Assembly (NCBI GenBank): GCA_007127665.1
Contig: SKYY01000147.1
Coordinates: forward strand, 1-5,393
Length of the DNA stretch: 5,393 bases
Source of the DNA: Balneolales bacterium
Lineage (GTDB): Bacteria > Bacteroidota > Rhodothermia > Balneolales > Natronogracilivirgulaceae
Direction of reading: 5' to 3'
Under the pieces are notes generated by a model, which worked only from the letters and a program-made list of their open reading frames with translations, was not told the origin of the DNA and did no database searches. The translations under genes were made by a program, and so were the position numbers. Position 1 is the first letter of the stretch. Every line of letters starts with the position of its first letter. This document shows, piece by piece, positions 1-5,393 of the stretch.

Positions 1-253
1 AGTTGGTTTCTCCGCCGAGGTGGAACGGCAATACCTGCGCTTGTGCCGCTGAAGGTCCGCCCGCAGCAAGTAGCAAACATGTTGTGAACAGGATAGCGGC
101 AGTAGCAGCCCACAAACTGAATCGACCAGCATTATCATTGAATCGGCCGGCATCAAAAGTAAAACGGCCTGCAGCAATGGTAAAGCGACCAACTTCGGGA
201 GTGAAGCTGTCAGATCGCTGTTGCAGAGGGACATGGATCTGTTTGATTTGCAT
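1..253 (-). CDS. Exported protein of unknown function, 5' part only (runs off left edge)
   Basis: Reading the minus strand from an ATG at 253 gives 84 codons with no stop before the window edge, so only the N-terminus is seen. Residues 1-21 are polar. Residues 22-49 are four heptapeptide repeats of the form GRFxxxA. Residues 47-64 form a hydrophobic core (LWAATAAILFTTCLLLAA), followed by GGPSAAQAQ with a good signal peptidase I site (AQA|Q, after residue 72). The mature part would begin QVLPFHLGGETN, which I do not recognise. The protein is therefore probably exported across the inner membrane. The region before the hydrophobic core, about 46 residues, is far longer than in a normal signal peptide. 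A second in-frame ATG at 274 would add seven residues (MQTGCYH), and an in-frame stop lies further upstream at 338-340. Neither start has a clear ribosome binding site, so the start is uncertain. The gene is divergent from the methyltransferase. An open frame also exists on the plus strand here, but it has no signal peptide or recognisable domain. Confidence 0.6.
   Translation of the reverse strand, partial: MQIKQIHVPLQQRSDSFTPEVGRFTIAAGRFTFDAGRFNDNAGRFSLWAATAAILFTTCLLLAAGGPSAAQAQVLPFHLGGETN
107..190 (-). repeat. Four in-frame 21-bp tandem repeats (GRFxxxA) before a signal-peptide core
   Basis: On the minus strand, codons 22-49 of the partial exported protein read GRFTIAA, GRFTFDA, GRFNDNA, GRFSLWA. 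The Gly-Arg-Phe start and the alanine at position 7 are kept in all four units. The first Gly, Arg and Phe codons vary at the third base between units (GGT/GGC, CGC/CGT/CGA, TTT/TTC), so the copies have diverged at DNA level while the protein pattern has been kept. The preceding segment DSFTPEV may be an older, more degenerate unit. The last unit merges into the hydrophobic signal-peptide core. Function is unknown. Confidence 0.75.
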
Positions 254-274
254 GTGATAACAACCAGTCTGCAT

Positions 275-396
275 CCGTGACGTTTTACGGGATAGGATGA
301 GTTTCCTTCCTGCAAATATGGCCTTTTTTTTGGAAATTTATGATGTTTTTTTGCCATGAATCCGTATCAGACAGACATTTTCACTATACTTACAGC
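275..396. promoter_or_regulatory. Divergent intergenic region; promoters expected but not resolved
   Basis: These 122 bases separate the divergent starts of the partial exported protein and the TrmH-family gene, so promoters for both should lie here. The region has two T-runs on the plus strand (324-331, eight T; 346-352, seven T) and is AT-rich between 310 and 395. A TATACT hexamer at 385-390 resembles a -10 element and ends six bases before the methyltransferase ATG; if used, the transcript would be almost leaderless. No matching -35 or Bacteroidota -33 element stands at the right distance. On the minus strand, CATATTTG (313-320) matches seven of the eight positions of the Bacteroidota -7 consensus TAnnTTTG, again without an upstream partner. 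I see no operator-like palindrome or riboswitch. Confidence 0.35.
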
Positions 397-1254
397 ATGA
401 GTGACTCCGGCCAGCTGACAAAGAAGCAGATACAAGCCTTACGTTTGCTGCGTAAGAGGCCTGAAAGGTATTCGCAGGAAAGGTTTATCGTGGAGGGGCA
501 TCGTGCGGTGACGCAGGTACTGGAAAACCGGGTTCTCGAAGTATTGTCTCTCGTCATGTCCACAGATTACCGGGAGTCGTCCGGTATACCCGGGGAAGAT
601 GCACGTTCAGGGGAATTTTTGCCTCGGGACTTTCAGGTATTCCGGGTCAGTTCACAGGTGTTTCGGCAGCTGGCCGATACGGAAAACGCACAGGGAGTCC
701 TGGCCGTATGCCGCTTGCCGGGGGCATCTGCCCCGGATGCGATGCTCGGTGAGCAAGGCCTGATGCTGGCTGCGGACCGGATACGCGATCCCGGAAATCT
801 TGGCACTATGGTCAGGACGGCTGCCTGGTTTGGGTTGAAGGGGTTGGTGCTATCGGAAGGTACTGTCGACTTGTTTCATCCCAAGGTGGTCAGGAGCACT
901 GCCGGAGCAACAGGTGTACTGCCCTTCCTGACCGCAAACCTGCCGTTTTTTCTGAAAAAGGCGGCTGTCAATGGATGGAACATCCACCTTCTCGACGGCG
1001 GTGCCGGATCCGCTTCCTACCTTTCAGTAAAATCAACTGGCCGTGACATACTGGTTGTCGGCAATGAAGCCACGGGATTATCGGAAGATATTATTGATAT
1101 GGAATTTCCGAGGGTGCGAGTTGACCCTGCCGGAAGTGATCGACTCGCCACCCATGACAGGGAGCCCTCTGCCGTTGAAAGCCTGAACGCCTCAGTGGCC
1201 TCCGCGATTGTAATGGCTCATTTCTGTGCTGTGAAGGAACAGCAGCATCCGTGA
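397..1254 (+). CDS. TrmH/SpoU-family RNA 2'-O-methyltransferase
   Basis: Predicted cytoplasmic SPOUT-class enzyme that transfers a methyl group from S-adenosylmethionine to a ribose 2'-OH in rRNA or tRNA. At 285 residues it has the length usual for two-domain TrmH-family members. Residues 8-105 look like the SpoU substrate-binding (L30e-like) domain, with the opening pattern KKQIQALRLLRKRPERYSQE and FIVEGHRAV. The catalytic domain, about 120-280, has motif 1 DPGNLGTMVRTAAWFG (131-146; Asn134 and Arg140 are the expected key residues), a conserved HPKVVRSTAGATG segment (161-173), motif 2 VVGNEATGLSEDI (220-232; Glu224) and motif 3 ESLNASVASAIVMA (261-274; Asn264). Together motifs 2 and 3 would form the trefoil knot that binds the cofactor. 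The frame is open upstream to an ATG at 340, but those 19 extra residues do not look like the family; the ATG at 397 directly precedes the conserved N-terminus. There is no Shine-Dalgarno sequence, which is common in Bacteroidota. Oddities are a stretch of about ten extra residues between motifs 2 and 3 and Ala265 where Val is usual. The exact RNA target cannot be told from sequence alone, so no symbol is given. Confidence 0.93.
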   Translation: MSDSGQLTKKQIQALRLLRKRPERYSQERFIVEGHRAVTQVLENRVLEVLSLVMSTDYRESSGIPGEDARSGEFLPRDFQVFRVSSQVFRQLADTENAQGVLAVCRLPGASAPDAMLGEQGLMLAADRIRDPGNLGTMVRTAAWFGLKGLVLSEGTVDLFHPKVVRSTAGATGVLPFLTANLPFFLKKAAVNGWNIHLLDGGAGSASYLSVKSTGRDILVVGNEATGLSEDIIDMEFPRVRVDPAGSDRLATHDREPSAVESLNASVASAIVMAHFCAVKEQQHP

Positions 1255-1257
1255 ATG

Positions 1258-1285
1258 CCCGGCAGCATGATATCGGTTGCACGGG
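1258..1285. terminator. Weak hairpin in the convergent gap, possible bidirectional terminator
   Basis: The 44-bp gap between the two convergent stop codons contains CCCGGCA (1258-1264) that can pair with TGC-A-CGGG (1278-1285): seven base pairs, one bulged A and a 13-base loop. No T-run follows on either strand, so it is not a canonical Rho-independent terminator. The position between convergent genes is the main support. Confidence 0.3.
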
Positions 1286-1298
1286 AAATTAGCGCTGT

Positions 1299-4200
1299 CT
1301 AAAGCTGGACGGCAAGAACGGCAACAGCGCGATATGTTTTTCGCCGGCTCTCGAAGCGGTTGTAGGCCTCAAGGTGAATCACATATATACCGGCCCGGTT
1401 CATGATTCCGCGATCTGTTCGACCGTCCCATATCAGCTTTCCAGCCCTTCCTGATATCATGCCGTCAGCAAGCGTTCGCACCAGTCTTCCACGGCGATCA
1501 AAAACCCGGACATGGATCAGGTAGTCAGGGCCGTCTAGTTGGTAATGAATGACGAGGTGATCATCGACTCCGTCCCTGTTTGGTGAAAAAGGGTTGGGTG
1601 CGAGCATCAATCCGGCATGTTGGTTGCCATTGATACCGCTAACGTCCGGTCCGGCCACAGAATTCGGATATCCGGGAGTACCGCCATCAGGTGACGTGCT
1701 GGAAGTCCAGTTGGTCCGGTCACCGGTTGGCATGTCGAAGTCTATGCGCTCCAGACTGATTCCACGGACGTCGGGCAGGTTCGGGTTATGCCAGGAAGGC
1801 AGGTACCAAAGCGAGTCGAGTATGGTCCGGTCGGCCGCGGACACATAGATCTGGTCTCCCTGTGTCGAAAGTCCGAGTGTCTGGCGGTCAACCCTTAGAA
1901 AAAGAGACTCTTCGTTGTCTGATAACGGAAAGGCCCGCGACAGCCTGGTTTCCAGGAATAAGTGGCTGGTGTCTGCAAAGAACACGGCATATTGTTCAGG
2001 CATGAGCGTGAGCAGGTCGTTGCCGGCAGGCAGCAGCTTGCGCACAGAACCCTCCTTGTCGGGCCTGTCATGCAGATATACCTTGTCCATTTTCAATGGC
2101 AATCCGGACCGGTTGTAAACTTCCACGAATTCACTCTGATCGGGTCGGGAACTGTACCTTGCGGCCATGGGCTGAAACATGACCTCATTGATGATGACGT
2201 CACCCGGTTCCGGCAGAAACGTCAGGGGAGAGGCAAGCCCCATGGCCGGACGCCCCGCATAGTCCACAGCGTAAGCGATGCGAACTGTTTTAAACCGCCG
2301 TTCTATCGGCTCCGGTGAGCGGAACAGGAATACCGAGCCATATTTTTTAGTCGTCAAAAACTTGGTTGCAATACCGGATCCATTTGTGCCACCTGGAGTA
2401 TTTGTGTTATCTGGAGTATTTGTGCCACCTGGAGTATTTGTGGCATCTGCAGTATTTATGTGTTCTGGAGTATTTGTGTCGTTTGATACAGCCAGTTGCA
2501 GGCGAGTGCCGTCCAGGGTTACCTCGTCCAGGCTGCTCAAAGCAACATACCGGCTGAACCTGAGTTCTATGTGATTTTCGTCAATCTGTGCCGCCCGGAG
2601 GAGCATTACCGGTTTCGGCTGGCTTTCAAAGTGATGATTCCAGTTACCGGCACTATGTCCTTCCGGATGCTCGCGCCAGCTTGAAGGGTCATTGGTTGCA
2701 CCATCCGGATCAACACGTTCCAGTGACGTCCCATCCCTGTTGCCACCCCATTCGGGGGAATAAGTGAGGCTGTCAATTGCTGTTCCATTTTCCCTGACCA
2801 GGTAAACACTGTCACCGAACCGTGAGAGTGGCGGAAAACCGGGAAGTTCGAAATGCATGACTTCCTGATTCTCTACCACCAATCCCGGTTCTGAAATCAC
2901 AGCCAGTTCATTGGGAATAAGAAAAAAAGGGTATTCTGATTCCGGATCCGAAATGAAAACGGGACTGCCCAGGCTTCTGCCGATTTTCCAATTTCTGAGA
3001 TCAAAAACCTTCTCGCTACGGTTCAGGATCTCTATGAACCGCGGACTATCTTGTCCGGACCGATATAGCACCTCATTGATGATGATATCACCTGCCGTCG
3101 GAATACCGGTCTCATAGTAACGGAAAGATTTTTCCGTTTCCCTGATTTGATTTCCAAAAAGATCCCGGATACCGGATATATGCAACAAATAACGCACCCC
3201 GTGCTGCAACTTTTCTTCAGGTATTACAGACACGCTTCGGTCGCCTGTTATTACAACACTTACGGCGATATCCCCAAATGTTTCCTGTGTGACTTTTGTA
3301 TCAGCGGGGTTTGAATCAGCCCTGCCGGACCCTGCAAATGAATTTGGATCTCCGGAAGCACTTTGCGATCCTGTAAAAGTACCTTGCCCCACTTCGGAAG
3401 TAATCTGCGGTCTTCCGCCGGCAGTAAGTGATCCATTGATTCGTTGCGAAGCATCTTTTCGTTTCCTTTTTTCAGGTCTTGATGCATGTGTACGGGAATC
3501 ACCGGTATCCAGCAATCGAATTGCACCCGGATAGTCCAGGGTGGATGGGTCCGGCAAACGGGAAAAAGTGAGTGTGACAGCGGCGGGTTGTGAATAGTCG
3601 AAAGACTGCAGCTCCAGCGGGGTGTCCGGGGGCCGGACCGAGTTGGCGCGCCCCGGTGTGCCGCCGAGATCAGACAGGGACTCCGCCCAGTTTTCTGCTA
3701 TCCATCCGGGAACATCAGGTGACAATCTTTCCAGAGCAACTTCAAATCCACCCCAGCCGGATGGCTGATATTGCAGGGAATCTATCAACTCATCCCTGTT
3801 GGAAAACAGCCTTATTTCATCACTTGATGCAATATTGAATCTGGGGAAAGACTCCATTTCCAGCACATGACCTGCTCCCGGAACCCTCTGCAAAAGGGAA
3901 GCTTCGGCGGTCAGAACCAGATAATCTCCCGGATTCAGATACAGGTTCTCCGTCGTGATTTTCCGAACCGGTTCTGTCGCTAAAGCCCGTCGCTGCAGAC
4001 GCCAGTTGCGAAGATTAAGCACTTTGTCGGACCGGTTTAACAGTTCAACATATGCGGGCATGTAGGAAGGAGGGCGATACAGGAACTCGTTGATGATAAC
4101 ATCCCCGGGAACGGCCTTCTCAGCCACAAGAATGCTATGTGTTTCACGGTGCGAGCGTTGCCCGTAAATGGTAGCATACGCATCAGTAATGAACCGGTGT

Positions 4201-5375
4201 TCACCTGACGGCAGAGCAGGGCTGAAACGAATGGAGCAAATCTGGGGATGTCCGCAATGGACTTCTTCCGGTCGGGTCCCGTCTTCCAGCCGGAATAGCC
4301 GGTCATTAATTTCATCCGGATCCGGAGGGACCTCAAATGTTATCGTGATGATTGTACCGGTACCGTCGTCTTGCCATGGCAGCTCGTAAGCTGAGGGCAG
4401 GTCTTCTTCTGATGCCATTGTCAAATTCGCTATTTGCGGTTGCGGCAGCATGTCTGCAATCAAGACATCACTGAAATAGAATTGGTTGTTGCGAGTGGCC
4501 GTGTAACGGGTCAGAAAACCGAAATACCCCAGCGGGTCCATGGATTCCGGGAGGATGGCGGTTTCGGTCTGAAGCAGCGGGATCTGTTCTCTCCCCTCGG
4601 CTATATAAAGGTGCAGTTGCCGGTCCGGTGAGAGAAGCACACGGATGCGGTAGCCGGTATCGGTCTGGATCTCGATATCACTCTTCAACCACTCTGCAAT
4701 GGAAGCTCCTTTATCAAAATGCATTAGCCGGAAGTGTTTCGGTGTCCCGTTTTCCCCCGTTCTGATCGCAAGTCCGGTCGGCTCATCGTTAAGCTTGCCT
4801 GACGCTTCATTGAGGAAAACAAACGCCCTGTTGTTATTGGACGGAGCAAATGACTGGCGAAGATACCATTCCCAGTAAACAGCGCTGAAGGGCTCACTTG
4901 TGGACAGATATGCAATTCCCGCGTCTGAAGGGGCATCGAGCCGAAGCATGCCCGGCTCAAAACCCGGCTCTGCACGGAACCAGGTTAGATCACCCTGCCA
5001 CAGATCCGCGTCCGGCGGTTCTGAAAAATGCGTCTGAAGCAGAGGCGCTGTCTGGTTTCCGGTAATCTGCCCGGAAGCTGATATCTGCCCGGAAGCTGAT
5101 ATCTGTCCGGAAGCTGATATCTGCATGGAAGCTGATATCTGCATGGAAGCTGAAATTTGTCCGGAAGCCGAAGTCAGCCCCGGCAGCCCCGAAACCATAC
5201 ATATAACGAGCAAAACCAGCAGTATGCCCTTGGGTGCTTCTGCAAGCCCGTTTTTGAATACCTGTGTGCCGGTTTTCCATGTATCAAACCTGCAATGCGT
5301 TGCGTTGCAGTGATAAAATAGGGTTACGAGGTGGTCACCCCGCAACCCCATAGGACTGTAGAAATGCGCCTTCAC
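1299..5375 (-). CDS. Large exported lamin-tail-domain protein with type IX secretion-like C-terminus
   Basis: 1358 residues from a GTG at 5375 to a TAG at 1299-1301. Order of parts: polar N-region (1-49); hydrophobic signal core ILLVLLVICMVSGLPGL (51-67) with a likely cleavage after TSA70; hexapeptide repeat (68-103); LamG/jelly-roll-like domain (about 111-306, with LRLDAP, GIAYLST, YWEWYLRQSF). Three modules of Ig-like plus lamin-tail domain follow. The lamin-tail domains begin GDVIINEFLYRP (424), GDIIINEVLYRS (762) and GDVIINEVMFQP (1058); each has a later xxDSLxYxP motif, an LER motif and a closing Trp (563, 900, 1223). The Ig-like parts are about 311-420, 587-755 and 922-1054; the second ends in a SbsA/Big-like GIRDLFGNQ (735-743). 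The C-terminus (about 1257-1358) starts APNPFSPNRDGVDD and continues as a FlgD-Ig/T9SS sorting-type fold (LIWDGRTDRG, AGIYVIHLEA). No catalytic domain is seen, so a structural, binding or adhesive role at the cell surface is inferred. The frame is open to the right edge (no upstream stop in the last 18 bases). ATG at 5351 is an alternative start and no ribosome binding site decides between them. This architecture is known from Bacteroidota proteins named lamin-tail domain-containing. Confidence 0.88.
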   Translation of the reverse strand: MKAHFYSPMGLRGDHLVTLFYHCNATHCRFDTWKTGTQVFKNGLAEAPKGILLVLLVICMVSGLPGLTSASGQISASMQISASMQISASGQISASGQISASGQITGNQTAPLLQTHFSEPPDADLWQGDLTWFRAEPGFEPGMLRLDAPSDAGIAYLSTSEPFSAVYWEWYLRQSFAPSNNNRAFVFLNEASGKLNDEPTGLAIRTGENGTPKHFRLMHFDKGASIAEWLKSDIEIQTDTGYRIRVLLSPDRQLHLYIAEGREQIPLLQTETAILPESMDPLGYFGFLTRYTATRNNQFYFSDVLIADMLPQPQIANLTMASEEDLPSAYELPWQDDGTGTIITITFEVPPDPDEINDRLFRLEDGTRPEEVHCGHPQICSIRFSPALPSGEHRFITDAYATIYGQRSHRETHSILVAEKAVPGDVIINEFLYRPPSYMPAYVELLNRSDKVLNLRNWRLQRRALATEPVRKITTENLYLNPGDYLVLTAEASLLQRVPGAGHVLEMESFPRFNIASSDEIRLFSNRDELIDSLQYQPSGWGGFEVALERLSPDVPGWIAENWAESLSDLGGTPGRANSVRPPDTPLELQSFDYSQPAAVTLTFSRLPDPSTLDYPGAIRLLDTGDSRTHASRPEKRKRKDASQRINGSLTAGGRPQITSEVGQGTFTGSQSASGDPNSFAGSGRADSNPADTKVTQETFGDIAVSVVITGDRSVSVIPEEKLQHGVRYLLHISGIRDLFGNQIRETEKSFRYYETGIPTAGDIIINEVLYRSGQDSPRFIEILNRSEKVFDLRNWKIGRSLGSPVFISDPESEYPFFLIPNELAVISEPGLVVENQEVMHFELPGFPPLSRFGDSVYLVRENGTAIDSLTYSPEWGGNRDGTSLERVDPDGATNDPSSWREHPEGHSAGNWNHHFESQPKPVMLLRAAQIDENHIELRFSRYVALSSLDEVTLDGTRLQLAVSNDTNTPEHINTADATNTPGGTNTPDNTNTPGGTNGSGIATKFLTTKKYGSVFLFRSPEPIERRFKTVRIAYAVDYAGRPAMGLASPLTFLPEPGDVIINEVMFQPMAARYSSRPDQSEFVEVYNRSGLPLKMDKVYLHDRPDKEGSVRKLLPAGNDLLTLMPEQYAVFFADTSHLFLETRLSRAFPLSDNEESLFLRVDRQTLGLSTQGDQIYVSAADRTILDSLWYLPSWHNPNLPDVRGISLERIDFDMPTGDRTNWTSSTSPDGGTPGYPNSVAGPDVSGINGNQHAGLMLAPNPFSPNRDGVDDHLVIHYQLDGPDYLIHVRVFDRRGRLVRTLADGMISGRAGKLIWDGRTDRGIMNRAGIYVIHLEAYNRFESRRKTYRAVAVLAVQL
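2385..2474 (-). repeat. Five in-frame 18-bp tandem repeats (NTPxxT) in the third Ig-like domain
   Basis: Residues 968-997 of the large protein read NTPEHI, NTADAT, NTPGGT, NTPDNT, NTPGGT, one 18-bp unit each. The NTPGGT units are identical at DNA level (core CCACCTGGAGTA on the plus strand) and the others differ by a few bases, which suggests recent slippage or unequal exchange. Flanking SNDT and NGSG look like eroded units. The array is hydrophilic and rich in Thr, Asn, Pro and Gly, so it is likely a flexible surface loop. All length changes by whole units keep the frame. Confidence 0.9.
5067..5174 (-). repeat. Six in-frame 18-bp tandem repeats (xSAS[GM]Q) starting at the signal-peptidase site
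   Basis: Residues 68-103 of the large protein are TSASGQ, ISASMQ, ISASMQ, ISASGQ, ISASGQ, ISASGQ. On the plus strand the units start at 5067, 5085, 5103, 5121, 5139 and 5157. The first two (CTGCCCGGAAGCTGATAT) are identical and the third differs by one base; the 5157 unit, nearest the signal peptide, is the most diverged. GGA/GGG (Gly) alternates with ATG (Met) at position 5. The predicted cleavage site (TSA|S) lies within the first unit. The mature N-terminus would therefore begin with this Ser-rich flexible linker. Confidence 0.92.
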
Positions 5376-5393
5376 GACTTCCCAATGAATAGA

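Noticed and set aside
3..257. Open frame on the plus strand with a repeated NRPAxx/KRPxxx pattern
   Set aside because: It starts with TTG and has no signal peptide or family resemblance. Its repeats are the shadow of the minus-strand GRFxxxA array, whose frame gives a proper signal peptide with an AQA cleavage site.
302..336. TTTCC/GGAAA inverted repeat in the divergent intergenic region
   Set aside because: Only five base pairs with a loop of about 25 bases; expected by chance in AT-rich sequence.
340..396. N-terminal extension of the methyltransferase from ATG 340
   Set aside because: The 19 residues MMFFCHESVSDRHFHYTYS do not resemble the family N-terminus, and the ATG at 397 gives the expected length.
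2278..2574. Plus-strand frames with repeated PPGVFV or HLEYLC units
   Set aside because: These are antisense shadows of the NTPxxT array in the large protein.
5067..5174. CRISPR array or regulatory iterons
   Set aside because: The units are directly adjacent with no spacers, are 18 bp long, and keep the reading frame of a signal-peptide protein, so they are coding repeats.
4990..5280. Minus-strand frame with repeated ISFRAD/ISFHAD units
   Set aside because: It is the out-of-frame reading of the 18-bp array in the large gene; it has no hydrophobic core and the main frame is far longer with recognisable domains.

Overview
The window carries two complete or near-complete genes and one partial gene, all chromosomal in character. 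I see no mobile element, tRNA, rRNA or CRISPR. The likely source is a member of the Bacteroidota/Balneolota group (FCB superphylum). Three things point there: the long exported protein with repeated lamin-tail domains and a C-terminal sorting-type domain (PNPFSPNxDG), the Bacteroidota-like form of motif 2 in the RNA methyltransferase (GNEATGLS), and the absence of clear Shine-Dalgarno sequences before the chosen starts. GC content looks moderate, about half. The phylum is an inference and no finer placement is safe.

Layout. (1) Positions 1-253 (or 274), minus strand: the 5' part of an exported protein of unknown function that runs off the left edge. Four heptapeptide repeats lie just before its signal-peptide core. 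(2) Positions 275-396: a short AT-rich divergent intergenic region. (3) Positions 397-1254, plus strand: a TrmH/SpoU-family (SPOUT) RNA 2'-O-methyltransferase of 285 residues. (4) Positions 1255-1298: a 44-bp convergent gap with a weak hairpin. (5) Positions 1299-5375, minus strand: a very large exported, multi-domain surface or secreted protein. Its order is signal peptide, hexapeptide repeat, LamG/jelly-roll-like N-domain, three modules of Ig-like domain plus lamin-tail domain, and a FlgD-Ig/type IX secretion-type C-terminal domain. Its reading frame stays open to the right edge, so the true start is uncertain.

The genes do not form an operon. The methyltransferase diverges from the left gene and converges on the big gene, so nothing in the layout links their functions. 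The most notable feature is a set of in-frame tandem repeats in both exported proteins. One is a 21-bp repeat beside a signal-peptide core, one is an 18-bp repeat that starts at a predicted signal-peptidase site, and one is an unrelated 18-bp repeat inside an Ig-like domain loop. I found no convincing new multi-gene system here. The repeats and loop insertions are the parts worth a second look.
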